A DNA stretch of 64,000 nucleotides. Origin: Cryptomeria japonica. Lineage: Eukaryota > Streptophyta > Pinopsida > Cupressales > Cupressaceae. Below, piece after piece: positions 23,299 to 35,700 of the stretch (its first letter is position 1; every line of letters begins with the position of its first letter). Under the pieces are notes generated by a model that was given only the letters and a program-made list of their open reading frames with translations, did not search any database and was not told where the DNA came from. Location of the stretch: contig NC_081406.1 in assembly GCF_030272615.1 (NCBI RefSeq), positions 237,997,922 through 238,061,921 on the forward strand, given 5' to 3'. A program made the translations under genes and the position numbers.

Positions 23299-23935
23299 AA
23301 CAACCAAGGTAGTAAAAGATGTTCCATGAGAGGCAACTCATGAACATCTAAAAGGATTTGGAATGAAGATCACATGCTCATTTTTAATCCAAACATATTC
23401 TTTATCTGTCAATCTCTGCTCTATCTCTCCCGGTGCTTCAACCGGCTTCTCTAACCTATGACTCTCTTTGTTTTTCTTTCTTTGCTTCAAATTTGCACAT
23501 TGCCTTTGTTTCTACAATTCTTATTTGGTTCTGCCACAAGACCTTATTCGGTTTGTTACCATCAACTCCCTGTCATCCGATTCCATCTGTCCATCAGACT
23601 CATCTGTCAGATCCTTCTGCCAACTCATGTCACCCTTCGATATAATCTTTGCAACTGGTTCTATCAGATCTTTCTTCAAAACCTTCGGTATAACCTCTGC
23701 AACCAGTTATGTCAAACCTTCCGGTATAACCTCTACCACCGGTTCTTTCAAACCTTTCGGTATAACCTCTGCCACCAGTTTCCTACAACTTTTCTCAGGA
23801 CTCAAATTCTTCACCTCCTTCTCTTTCTCCTTCAAAGAAATCAGTGTGAACTTTTGCCCATCCTTTTCAATAGTAGCTAGGTTTCTTCTACAGTCATAAA
23901 TAGCTCCTCTATTATACTGTCAAGGTTTTCCCAAC
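23299..23935 (-). pseudogene. Post-protease region with 36-bp repeats
   Basis: Minus-strand translation after the protease gives a charged stretch with repeats of a 12-residue unit (VAEVIPKGLKEP-like), encoded by a 36-bp unit starting near 23,682, 23,718 and 23,754, with a degenerate copy at about 23,638. Stops interrupt it. There is no RT motif anywhere. This is where a gypsy element would be expected to start its RT, so either the polymerase was deleted or the lineage never carried it. Confidence 0.7.
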
Positions 23936-24400
23936 AAGGCATAACAAACATTCATTGACACAATATCACATAAAACTTCATCTCTGAAAGGCCCAATATT
24001 GAAACTCACCCAACACTGCTCATTTATATCTACCTTCTGATCATCTTGTAACCAACTTACCTCATAAGGATAAGGATGCTCAAGCCTCTTCAACCCAAGC
24101 TTCTCAACCATCTCCTCAAATACTAAATTATCAGTACTTCCACTATCTATAATGGCCTTGCAGCACTTACCACCTGGTTTGCATACAGTCTGGAAAAGAC
24201 GACTCCTCTGAGTAGATCCGGTATCCTTTCTTCTGAACATAAGAGATTCTCCTTGCTCCGGTGCACAGTTAGATCCACTACCATCCGATTCTTCACTTGC
24301 CACACAACTTCTTGCCATTCATTTCTTGCATTCATAGGATCTATGTCCGGTTTCTCCACACTTGAAACATTTTCCAAGAAATTCTCTATCGGTATTGCTG
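23936..24400 (-). pseudogene. Gypsy-type zinc knuckle and aspartic protease
   Basis: CFKCGETGHRSYEC near 24,330-24,372 is a CCHC nucleic-acid binding knuckle. It is followed by a short linker and the retropepsin centre KAIIDSGSTDNLVFEEMVEK (about 24,105-24,160). Downstream blocks EVSWLQDDQKV, CWVSFNIGPFRDEVLCDIV and YALLGKP fit gypsy proteases. The frame differs from that of the upstream gag, so a frameshift lies near 24,330-24,470. Confidence 0.87.
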
Positions 24401-24479
24401 CTACCCTTCCTTGGTGTCTTCCGCTCCAGTTCTTTACTCCACTTAGGTTTTGACTCCTCTTCTTCAACCGATTTCTTCA

Positions 24480-25424
24480 TACTATCATTCATCTTGAATT
24501 TCTCCTTCCCTTATTCGGTTGTCTTCTTCTCACCTTATCCTCAACCTTCAAAGCATACTGGTAAGCTTCTTCAATTGTTGAAACCTTCAACATACTCATC
24601 TCATCTTGAATGCTAAAAGCAAACCCATTGATGTACCTCACCACCTTTTCTCTGTCCATCTCTCTATGTCCAAATCAGATTACCACCTTATAGAATTCTT
24701 CAGCATATTCCTTCACAGTCATGTTTCTATGTTTCAAGTTCTGCAACTTCTTGAACAACTCCAATTCATAGTCTCCCGATATGAACTTGGCCTTCAATCT
24801 TGCAACCATCTGTCTCCACCGGGTGATCTTCAATTCACCATTCTCCACTCTATCTTTCTGCAACTCTTTGCACCACAAGGCAGCATGCCCTTTCAACTTG
24901 GTCTGTGCCAACCGGACTCTCTGCGGGTCCTTGACATCCTCAAACTCAAAATAGTCTTCCAACTCTCTGATCCAATCGATCAGATCCTCTAAGTTCAGCG
25001 TTCCGAAAAAGTTAGAAACCTCAACTTTATGCACTTTACTTGCTTGCGCCAGTGCTCTTAGGAATCTTTCCTCTCTCTCATCTTTCAGTCCTTCAGCTTC
25101 CTCAAGCTCTTCACCGGCTTCTTCATACTCATCCTCAGAGTCAGGGTTTCTTCGCAAACCAGCCAAAGCATTTCGGATTTCATTCCTCACTTCATTTTTG
25201 AAGTCTTCCATCATCTTCTCTACCCTACGGGGGTTTGTTCTCCTCAGTAGCATCTCTCCTTCCACTCTGGTGAACTGCCTCAACTCGACGATCTGACTAC
25301 CGGTTTCAATTGCCTCCCCTCAACGATCTATTGAACACACACGCAGCCTGCCTCCAATCGACGATCTATCCACCTCAAGGAATGCTTCAATGTTCGCAAA
25401 TGACTCTTCCATCAGCCGGTCCAT
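24480..25424 (-). pseudogene. Gypsy-type gag (capsid)
   Basis: The start codon at 25,422-25,424 (MDRLMEESFANIEAFLE) is right beside the primer site. In the same frame, after one TGA at about codon 35, come a basic and acidic coiled segment and the capsid blocks VSNFFGTLNLEDLIDWIREL, EFEDVKDPQRVRLAQTKLKG, HAALWCKEL and KLQNLKHRNMTVKEYAEEF, the retrotransposon gag family of Ty3/gypsy. A second TGA follows KVVI; the frame then continues through FGHREMDREKVVRYINGFAF. Both stops could have come from CGA by one transition. Confidence 0.9.
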
Positions 25425-25426
25425 AA

Positions 25427-25441
25427 CCAACTCTGATACCA
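25427..25441 (-). promoter_or_regulatory. Primer binding site of gypsy-type element
   Basis: The minus strand reads TGGTATCAGAGTTGG two bases after the LTR end TGCATCA. It is complementary to initiator-Met tRNA and overlaps the approach to the gag start codon. Confidence 0.88.
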
Positions 25442-25443
25442 AT

Positions 25444-26257
25444 TGATGCAGCCATAACTAGTAAAAAACCCTCAGAAGAGTCAACCGGCTTATGCAGCGA
25501 GAGAGACACAATGCAAACAGCAAGAATACATAACAAATTCATATAAACAGATCATATTCAAAACATAAAACTTTCAGCAATCATCTGATAATAATCAGAT
25601 TATCATCAAAGAACATCCGGTAGTTAACCAGTTACATGCAAGCTTCAAGCCAGAAACAACCCAATCGAGACTCTAAAGATCAACCAGATCACCACATGCA
25701 AATCTCAATCCTTATTCCAAGTTCTACTTCCTCTGCCCCCACAAATGATTACATAACATCATATTTATACCCATCGGAACATATCTAGGTCAGCCTCAAA
25801 AGATTACATTCACCAATGCAGGAAAATAAAACATGTAATTAGCTTGGCCCTAAGATTTAAGAAATTCTTCCGAAAAATAACAACCAAGTGATACGGTTCA
25901 ACAAGAAGGTCGGCCACATGCCAAAGAACATCAGACAAGACCCCAAGATGGATCCACACGCCAAGAATCACGTCGGTATTAAAGGAAAACCAACCAATAA
26001 GCACAAGAATTGTCTCGGGAACCCAGAAACAACCAACCAGAAGCGATAACTAACCAAAGAAGAACCCAAATGAGCCAAAAATCTGAAATCAACCACATGA
26101 AACCACTAGGAAATTGCAAGCAAGATTTGCCACGAAGAACAAGCAACTACCGGTACAAACCAGTAAGAATACTGAAACTGCACAAAGAACTAAACAAGAA
26201 AGGAAATGTTTTTGGTTGATGCAAGATTGGTCATCAATCGAGGATGCTCCTGCATTA
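25444..26257 (-). repeat. 5' LTR of gypsy-type element
   Basis: 814 bases, collinear with 22,486-23,298. The outer end reads TGCATTA instead of TGCATCA, a single transition. Confidence 0.9.
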
Positions 26258-27841
26258 TATTTTGTATAATGTATATCATGAACAACCTAAGTCATGTTTG
26301 AGTATTTGTACTAAATTTGTAGTTCATGAACATGCACAATCATGTATAGGTAGAGTCATATAGAGGTAGTTGATACAAAGTATATGCTTGTACTTGGCAA
26401 TTTTTTATATTTAATAGGAAAAAAAATCTTGAAGTTTTTTTTTGACCCCTAACAATTGATCATGTGATGATATTGTTCCCCTAACTTTTGCAAGGCATTT
26501 GACAAATGAGAGAATGTTGGAATATTCAATGTCAACCCTACAAAATTTTCTTAAATTTTTTTTTTTTTTTCTTGTAATCATTTGGCATTGTCTATAATAT
26601 TAATAATAATTATGCTCAAAAATAGGTGTATCAACCTTATAAATTTGTATCTTTATTAACTTGTTATTTAACATTTTTTTATAATTATTTGACATTGTTT
26701 ATAATATTTATTATTAGATAATCTTGTTTGACCAAAATGGAGCAACAGATTTTGACTTGATGCTGCTCATGTCACAAATCAATGCTTTGAAAAATGCATT
26801 ATAATTTTCAAAAGATTTTCTATAGAAGAGCCAAAAATACGAGAGGTTACTTTGAATGTGATAACCAACATCCATAACAAATCATGCCAAGATTCTATAC
26901 AAGGTGAGAGTTGCATAATATTCTTGGAGGTTTTTCTTGTGTGGAAGGTGTGGGAATTTGTTCCTCCACTTTTATGAGTTATTTTTTTATCTATATAACC
27001 ACCTTTTTCATCTAGTTTTGACTCGTAAAATTAACACTTAAATTACAATACCATTTATGTCATAATATGAACACTTGGTTTACACTACCATTTGTGGTAT
27101 ATCTTGTATTGTGTTCGTATATATATTGTAACATTTGATGTAGTAATTTGTATGTTGAAAGCTTATTAATACACCAAAATGTTATCGAAATGCTACCAAA
27201 ATTATCCCTTCTTGTGTAAGCCCTTGTGAAGGGGCGTTCGATGAGTATATTGTAAGCTTGAAAAAATTTCATCAATAAATCGAACTATTTTGGTGAGTGA
27301 CTTCTAAAAGAGTTTCCTACTGTAAATCTTTGTGCAAAATTTTTAATTTATTTTATTTTTAAATATATTTCTACATTCTCTTTATAACAATTAAATCAGA
27401 TTTTAAAAATTTTATAGAAAGCTTTTTTATTGCTCTAACTTCCTAGCTACCCTACTATCCATTAGCACAACCTTGAAATCATGTTTCAATAACTAATGTG
27501 CAAGATCGTCTTCTAATTCCAGCCACGAATCGGATCAGTTCAACATTCATATAGACATATTAGGTCTTTATGATAGTAAAAACAAGTCGCCTCATAATAA
27601 TCCCTTGAACATGCTAAGACAAGGGCTGCCCAAACCTCTCGGTTTCATATCAAAAGTCACGCTCCTAAATCTACTCAATAATCCTAGACCTTCTAACTCT
27701 TTCTAATTGGCATCATGAAGACAAAGTGAAGATTCATATCACATCAACTCATGATGCATCCGCCTAGGATCCTAAGTAAATTTTTCTAGTTGTAATCCCC
27801 AACAAACATCCTATCTTAATTTTCTAACCGTGAGAAGACTC
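26258..27841. other. AT-rich spacer, possible old LTR fragment
   Basis: No gene is supported. Around 27,215-27,300 the sequence GAAGGGGCGTTCGATGAGTA, followed by a TCAATAAATCGAA stretch, looks like the R/U5 part of a copia LTR with a poly(A) signal, but no ends or partner were found. The 71-codon minus frame at 27,060-27,275 matches nothing I know. Confidence 0.35.
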
Positions 27842-28102
27842 CTAAAGTTCATCGAATCTTGTAATAGACGTTTCGTGAGGATTGATGATGGCGACTTTTC
27901 TATTTCTAGCAACAACCCGAATGACCCGAATGAGCGATGATGTTGTTTCCGAGGCTTTCACCAGATTTTCTTGCTCGGCTTTTCTTCTTGCCTGATCAAT
28001 TTGCTTGATCAAATGCTTATAAGGCCGCCTGCTTAGGACAATTATAATTTCATTAGAGGAGGCATACATCAGATTTTGACAATTTTTTATTTCCGTATGC
28101 AA
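27842..28102 (-). CDS. Hypothetical 86-codon frame
   Basis: A minus-strand frame with a basic, charged composition (for example DQARRKAEQENLVKASETT). No family is recognised, there is no flanking exon signal I can defend, and it lies in spacer DNA. It may be a fragment of an old element or chance. Listed only because it is unusually hydrophilic for random AT-rich DNA. Confidence 0.15.
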   Translation of the reverse strand: MHTEIKNCQNLMYASSNEIIIVLSRRPYKHLIKQIDQARRKAEQENLVKASETTSSLIRVIRVVARNRKVAIINPHETSITRFDEL

Positions 28103-28340
28103 CTTAACTACGTATAGATATTATTCCAACTTCTGATAGTAACGACATTATGTGAAATCTGTTATGCATGCAAGGTCAAAAAAAATGTCATTTCAAAGTG
28201 TCCCAGATACCTATTTAAAGACATGTGAAATCTATTAATAGATTTTTAGTTATCATTTTATTTGTTTCTATAAAGTTAACAATTGGGAGCTAGGAGAACA
28301 AGGAATGAACGGTAATTGGAACATGGGCGGTACCTGGTGC

Positions 28341-28543
28341 TCTTCCCCTATGTGGAGATGCTTTTGTCTCTCTTCCCCTATGTGGAGATGCTTTTGTCTC
28401 TACTCTTGACTAGCAAGCCTTGCTGTTTTCCAAAGAGGGCGGTAACTGGTGCTCTGGTGCTCTTCCCCTATGTGGAGATGACTATCAAGCCTTACTGTTT
28501 TCCAAAGACCCATCAACATGTTTTCCAAAGACCCATCAACATG
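28341..28543. repeat. Compound local tandem repeats (30 bp and 23 bp)
   Basis: A 30-base unit starting TCTTCCCCTATGTGGAGATG is repeated exactly at 28,341 and 28,371, with a third partial copy at 28,461. A 23-base unit beginning TTTTCCAAAGACCCATCAAC is repeated exactly at 28,498-28,520 and 28,521-28,543. TTGCTGTTTTCCAAAGA also occurs upstream, so the units are shuffled. Exact copies imply recent slippage. Confidence 0.9.
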
Positions 28544-28811
28544 TTTTTGTTACATATGTAGAGTATTATTAAATATATAGTTCATTTCATTCCAAAGTTC
28601 CTTATCCTACTCTTTGCCCACTTAAAAACAAGCCTGCGAGGAGTATAGTTGGGCTTTGTGGTATGGAGCAGATATCTGCAACAAAACCAAAGAATACCTT
28701 TCTAATCTTCCCAAAAATCAATTAGTAGGCACATACATCAGGTACCCAGCGAATACTTGCAATAGGTGATTGCGATAAATAGGTATCCAACAACCTCTTG
28801 AGACTGAAAAA

Positions 28812-29165
28812 ATGTTCAATATCTACGTCCAAACAAAGGCTGGGGAACCATTGATACCTGACGTCTATCTTCCAAAGGTGATAAAACTGACTATTTGTAC
28901 ACTGGAGAAATCAGATAATTCATGTAAAACAATTTATGATAATAATATAGATTTACTTTCTGTGATCAGAGAGGCTGGTATTACTTTTGCTCTTACTATA
29001 GCCAAAACTTCCGTTAATTACAGTAGTCTGCAGAAATTTTTATACAGGCCCAAGTGGATCAAGGTCTTGCTGAATCATGTGACTAGGTTAACTAATCTAC
29101 TCTTCTACATGACACAACAGAATCCAATAGGCTGGAAGGAAATACAGGTGATCGATTTCACGTAA
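28812..29165 (+). CDS. Hypothetical 117-codon frame
   Basis: Starts MFNIYVQTKAGEPLIPDVYL. It is longer than expected by chance in DNA this AT-rich, but no domain is recognised and no promoter or exon context supports it. It is 583 bases beyond the end of the MFP2-like coding sequence, on the opposite strand. Treat as unproven. Confidence 0.2.
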   Translation: MFNIYVQTKAGEPLIPDVYLPKVIKLTICTLEKSDNSCKTIYDNNIDLLSVIREAGITFALTIAKTSVNYSSLQKFLYRPKWIKVLLNHVTRLTNLLFYMTQQNPIGWKEIQVIDFT

Positions 29166-29733
29166 AAAATCGTATGCCATCTTATGATGCTCTCTAGAGT
29201 CTACTGTATATAGTACAAATTTATAAGGCAATTGTAGGCAAAGGTGTTGACAGTCTAACATGTATAAGAAACAGCAACCTTTTAGTTCAAGCAATCCATT
29301 TTGCAATATACGTTACTCTTGACAAAAATACAAGCTAGGTGTCAAAAAAACAAATATAATTTGCTAGAAGTATGATTTGCAACCTCTCCTCTCATAAGCC
29401 TTTTGTTTCTTAGAAGATAGATTCATATCACTTAAACATTATTGAGTAAAATTAAATTGGTATGCAATGAAAACAATTATTTCCAGAATTATTCCCTACT
29501 AGTCATGCTTAACCATGTATCATACCGCAAAATTTGTATGATAATCATAATGCTTGAAAAAACTCTGTTGCAAAATTCTTATCCACCCCCTATCCCAAGT
29601 AGCCCAAGACAATTCCGTAAGCCACGTACCATTGCTTGATAATAAATGTGGTATGAAGACACGAAAAGCTGATTAAAACTAGATGTTGCTCTTACAAAGG
29701 ATCTTCATCAAGCAATTTTGACAAGATCCTCAT

Positions 29734-29739
29734 TTTATT
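29734..29739 (-). terminator. Candidate poly(A) signal of the MFP2-like gene
   Basis: The minus strand reads AATAAA 9 bases after the stop codon at 29,748-29,750. It is close for a real signal; a 3' UTR extending further left is equally possible. Confidence 0.35.
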
Positions 29740-29747
29740 GTCCATTC

Positions 29748-32700
29748 TTATAATCGGGACTTCACACTTTTCCCCGGGGAACTCTGCATTCAGTTTGCAC
29801 CAATGAGACATAATCTTGTAAAGGAATTTTACAGACTAGGTGAAAAATAATCTTGTCAAAGGAAAAGAAGAAAGAACAAAAAATATTCTTCTCACCAGCT
29901 TGGCATTGTTTGCAGCTCTTTCTTCCAAATAGGCACAAGGTTTAAAGAAACCACCATATGACTCGGACCAGATCTTTAGTTTTTTATAAATATAATCTGA
30001 TCCAATGGAATCTGCCCAGAAAATAAGACCACCCCTGTAGCAAACACTATTTTAGTACTACTTGGAATAATGAAAAAATATATTACTCTTTAAATTAAAA
30101 TATAAGTAAATCACTAAAAGTACCCCTGGAGGAATTCCCCGACTTTGATCATAATCAGCCTCATCCACTTTTACAACCCATATGAGGAAAATACCATAAT
30201 GTCGACAATATAATGCAAAAAAAAGTGGGGGAATACAGGGGTCTTTGACATACCTGTAGGGTGGGAATCCCATGCCCATGACGGATGCAATATCAAGATC
30301 TGAGGCTTGAACTGCTATTCCCTCATCTAGAACACGACAAGCTTCATTGACAACAGGAAAGAAAACCATTTCAATAATATCCTTCTCTGTCAAGGAGATG
30401 CCCTGTACACACACACAAAAAAAAAAAAGACCACGTACAGTGTCAATTAATTCCTAGTTGTGATCATCCAAACAAAATTGAAACGATCGCAAAAGCACAT
30501 TACAGTAGAAATAATAATACCTTGCCATCAGTTATCAAGCCTGCCATTTTCCTTGACTTCTCGATATACTTCTTGATTTCAGGGTCTGGTTGAGCTTTAC
30601 GTCGATCATCATACAAATAGAAGCCTTTACGTGTCCTCTCTCCTGAAAAAGCAAATAACCTTAATAAATTACTTTTTTCAAATAACGTGATTCAAATTTG
30701 TCATAAGCTAAATTTGGAACATATTGAGTATTCAGTTTATGGAAACCTGATTTTAACAAGGTTTTCTGTTCTAGGCTCTTCTAAAACTTCAGTACCCAAC
30801 CATTGAGACTTTGTAAAGACAGTGTCATTGAATGTGTTCAGAAAATTTAGTTCACATGATTGTCACGTGCCATTAATCTTTAAGGGTTTTTTAATATGTA
30901 AATTTGCCTTTGAGTAACAGAGCTTTGTCATTCCAGGGGATGTGGCATATGCTTGTGCATATTACGTGTGTGTCAACATCTTAAAAGGTTTTTACCAGCT
31001 CTCTTGTCTTCTATCATGAATGGTATCAATAGTGACTTGTAAACACGCTCTGGAAAGTGCTCTAGATACTGCATCCCTGTTGCTACTGCAACCTCAAAAC
31101 CAACAAGATCAGCCAACCTGCAGAAAATTATAAATGAATTAGAATACATCGTCACCTGGACAAATGCTTGAAAGTTTGCACTAAAATAGTTATCCAATTT
31201 TCGCCGGTACCTAAATGGACCCATAGGCATTCCAAACTTAGTAATGACTTTATCAATTTGATATACATCTAAGCCAAGATCGGTCAACAATAAAGCCGAT
31301 TGAGTGTATGGAAAGAACATGCGGTTCACAGCAAACCCAGTGCAGTTTCCAACCACTATAGGAGTTTTCTTTATCTTTTTTCCAACATCCATGAGATCAA
31401 TTATGACTTGAGGTGATGTCTTTTCTGCCCGCACTATTTCCAGAAGTGGCATTACATGTGCAGGACTGCAGCATAAATTTATCATAAAACAGTCAAACAT
31501 CTCAAATGGAATAAAATAAAATTATCCAATGGCTAGCCTTTTCCATTACAAAGCATTTATAGATTGACCATCAAAAGCTAAGAGAAAATGTGCACAAATA
31601 TGAAACAAATATTTTTTATAAATATCAATTAGGAATACATAAAACATAAAGACACAGAATATGAAAAAGTGAAAGAAGGATGTTCATCACATAAGATCTA
31701 TAACAAAAAGAAATACCTGAAAAAGTGTGCCCCAACAACCCGATCCTGTGAATTGGTATTTTGACCAATCAGGTTTAAGTCTATAGTAGATGTGTTTGTT
31801 GCTAGTACACAATGTGCTGGACAATTTCTCTCAAGGTCAGCAAATATTTGTTGTTTCAAAGAGACTTTTTCAATTACAGCCTGCATAGAAATGATGCATT
31901 GTCACTTGAGGCAGTCAGCTTCGAGTAATAAACTTTTAGTTTTTTCACTTGAATAAAAAGAAGATGATGTCGCTCAGTAATAGCTGGCAAAAACAAAATG
32001 GAATATTATACTTACTTCGATTACCATATCCACATCTCTAAAATTTTCATAGCCAAGAACTCCTTGTACTAATGAAAATGTCTTCTGAAACTTCTCTTGG
32101 CTCATTTTACCTTTCTTTACACGGCTCTGTAAGTTTGCTGCAAGCAATCAGACAAAAGTAAGAAGCAAGTTGAATGCATACTCGATGGGTTATTCAAACA
32201 AGTAGAATACCCCTACTATAAAGTAACTGAATTTGCCACAGAGCTAATCTTATCATACAGATCCTGATTATCAAAAAAGAAGCTAGATAATCCATAGTCA
32301 CAATACTCTATGAACACCCTCTGAAAACAGTAGAAAGGATGATAAACAAGAGGAAATGCAAGTACAATGAGGAAAAATATCACATCACATTCAGACCTTT
32401 GATTCGGTCAAGACCAGCCTGAAGGAACTGTTTATTTACTTCTTTAAGGATCACAGGATAGCCACTCAGAATTAGCGCTGTGGCTATACCAGAGCCCATC
32501 AAACCCCCACCAACAACAGCTACTTTTCTTATTTTTCTTGGCTTTAAGCCTATATCTGTGACTCCAGGAACCTGCAAAACCAACTCCCAATTATAAATTC
32601 AAAAAATAAGTGGAAAAATTAAAATTCCACTTCCATAAAGCTCACAAATTCTTTTTCTATTGTGATGGTGTTTATCACCTTTGAGGTTGAACGTTGTGCA

Positions 32701-35700
32701 AAGAAGATGTGAATCAATGCCTGGGCAGTATCGGACTTGATAAGCTCTTGAAAAGAAGCCACTTCCTGCCCAACACACCAAAATAAAAACAGAAATCTGA
32801 GTAAAATGTTCAATTGGTCATTGGGATCTATATTCTAAATTCTTCCCAAGCCACCATTGATGATTGTCCTGCCATACTTGCTGGCCATAGTTCCAGAGGA
32901 GTGTGAAGAAGCCAGTGACTATGACAAATGAAAAAGAAAACATATACGTGAAAGCCCACTCATTCCTACCTTGCGCAAGCCAGCCATTGGTCCACATGTA
33001 ATACCCTCTTCAATTACATCAATGCAAACAAGTGGGTGTTTGAGATTGGCAGCCCTCTTTTGTGCTTGATTTCGTGTAAATTTTAAGATTTCACGTGCCT
33101 CTCCCAGAGGTTCTAACTTGTCAGTCCGGTAAAGGCTGGGTACCCAAGGCCTTCTAAACTCTGCAATGTCTAATGCCCAGCGACAAGCTGTATTCACCAG
33201 TTTAGCAGGTGGTACTATAGCATCAACAAGCCCTAACTCACTTGCCTCTTCAGATTTGATTGGTTTAGATAACTGCATTGACAAATTGAATGTAGAAACC
33301 ACTTGAGGAAAGAAATGATACGAAAGAAGAAACCACCAAAATATTACAAAGAGAAAACCTTTAATATGAAAGGAGGGCAATATAGAAAAATCTTACAAGC
33401 ATCATCTCAAGTGCTTTTGAGAGGCCGACAAGGCGTGGAAGCCGCTGTGTGCCTACATCAAACAGATCAATATCATTAGAAGGAAGGAGATCCCGAATTA
33501 GTCTTGTTTAATTTTAAAGGGAACCGCTGAAATCAGTACAAAAGATGAAAATTGGAGGTCTAATCTCATTGAAGAACTGCATGTCCCTAACAAGCACCAT
33601 CTATGAAGAATTCCAGATTACCTACATAACTTTGTATCAACAAGTTTTCCACAGTAACAATAATTATTCAATTCACCAAATCCCGCTCAACATACCACCA
33701 AAACCAGGGATAACTCCTAGTTGTAGTTCAGGTAACCCAAGTTGAGCTTGTGGTGTGGCTATGCGCGCATGACAAGCCTGCAAGGATAAACAACATCACC
33801 GATAGAATTATCTTTTTGTGATGCCTTTCAACAAATACGAACAAAATAGAAATTAAACAGCCTCACCAGTGTACAAACCTATATAGATATTCAACCCCTT
33901 CTAGAAAGTATTCTATATGAATATCAATAAAAAGCATGAATCAATACCATTGCAATCTCAAGTCCACCACCAAGTGCAAGGCCTTGGATAGCAGCAACTG
34001 AAGGTTTCCTTGCACCTACACATTCATACAAATAATTGTATCTCGGTAATACACAATTGATCTTTAAGAAAAAGAAATTAATGTACAAATTTCAAGTAAA
34101 AAATAAAATAACTTCTAAATCAGCTTGTCCTGTCATTAAAAAAAGGTAGTCAGCAAATTTGGTCACATTTACCTTCCAGTGATCCAGTTATAAGTCCCAC
34201 TGAAATTTCCTCCCCACTGGGCAGGGATCCTGTGTAATCAGATAATTTTACTCAGAGAAAAAAGAATTTCCAAATTTGCTCAAAGAAAACTAAACATAAA
34301 TCATATTTCTCATACCTCCAGATTTTACATTTCCTAGTGTTCCTATATCAAAACCCCCAGAGAATTTACCACCTGAACCTGTAAGACAAGATTTATGTTC
34401 CACTGTCAGCTTCCTCAAACATATACACATGACATACTATTGTTATCATTATTATCATATACACAATTGCAAAGTTCCAAATAACATATCAGTAGTTAGA
34501 AGTCCATTGAGAGTAAATTAATTAACCAGGACTAAATCATCATTTCTGCTTATACCAATAATGACTATTGCTTTCACATCAGATCTTTGCATAGCTTCCT
34601 CGTATTTCTCTTTCAATCCAAACAAAACTGCAAAGAAAAAATATAAATATCCATTAGAATAATTATATTTATAAAGTTCAAAGCATAAAACGCAAATAAG
34701 ATGCCCAACAGATGCATTAATAATTTAAAAGCACAAACATGTACTAGATTTCGGATTGCAGAAGTAAAAAGAGAGTTAAGTTGCCGACATTATACTCTAA
34801 GAAACAAGATCCTCATTTGCATGGAAAAACTTGTGACTTTTCACAGGAAACTGATTCTAAGCTTTAACGTTAAATAAATACAAAAACATAGTTTGTTTCA
34901 ATCACATCAAGCCTCACATCAAAATGTCTTAAAGAAAGAGAGAACTTCCAGAGAAAGTTGTATAGAAGGGACCTTTGAATCACAATTTCATGTCATTTAA
35001 ACTCCTCATCATTGGGATTAGTGATGGACATAATCGATCTCTCCAGAAAAAATTTCCCTTTGATCATATACAAAGGAGAAAAAGTGTCCTCTTCAAGGAA
35101 TCACTTGTAAGAGCCTGGTCCACGTTTAAACCCCCACAATGCAATAGCATGACTCTTAACTCCAGCGTATGGGGTAAATATTTGAAGTACCAATAATTGA
35201 GTGAATTTAGCCCATAGTTCCCAAGAACCACAGGGGTACTCGTTACAGTACAGGGATGCGAGCACCAATCAGATTAGGGTACAAAGTCGATGAATAAGGA
35301 AATAGATATGTTATATATAGATTTTGTCCCCATAAATTGTGGGCAGGGGTACGTAGATGCAGTCCATGCTCCTGTAATGGAGTTTCCTCGCAACTATGAT
35401 TGACCCTGGTCCATGCTAGAGGTACAATACAAGCTTACCTCAAACCACGTTTATAAAACCCAAGATGTAAACCCAAGATGTATAAGGCAAAAAACAAGCA
35501 TTGTATGGTATTGAGGTGTTGATCCTCCTAAAAGTTTCTCGAATTGTTCATCCGAATGATCAAGAACAATCTTTTCACCAAATAGGCAGAGGTTAACCAT
35601 CTTTAAGACCTACGGCTAGCGATAAATCATGCCGCTTACTATGACTGGGGATAGAATCCAATCTCATGGACATGCTGCCTACCAAAAACAAGCTGAAAGA

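Larger units (their letters stand above)
22486..26257 (-). mobile_element. Gypsy-type gag-protease-only LTR element
   Basis: A complete minus-strand LTR element of 3,772 bases. It has a 5' LTR (25,444-26,257), a primer site, gag, zinc knuckle, protease, a 12-residue repeat region and a 3' LTR (22,486-23,298). Reverse transcriptase, RNase H and integrase are wholly absent between protease and the 3' LTR, so it depended on another element for mobility (TR-GAG-like). The LTR ends are TGATGCA...TGCATCA, a perfect terminal inverted repeat in the left copy. Flanks GATTT (22,481-22,485) and TATTT (26,258-26,262) are a possible decayed target duplication. Confidence 0.87.

Noticed and set aside
22898-23336. 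Overlapping 68-108-codon minus frames
   Set aside because: They lie in the 3' LTR of the gypsy-type element; the matching frame in the other LTR (25,810-26,004) is shorter and mutated.
24253-24992. Plus-strand frames of 66-128 codons
   Set aside because: Shadows of the minus-strand gypsy-type gag and protease.
34975-35196. 73-codon plus frame inside the first intron of the MFP2-like gene
   Set aside because: No motif, antisense to the gene and within a clean GT-AG intron.
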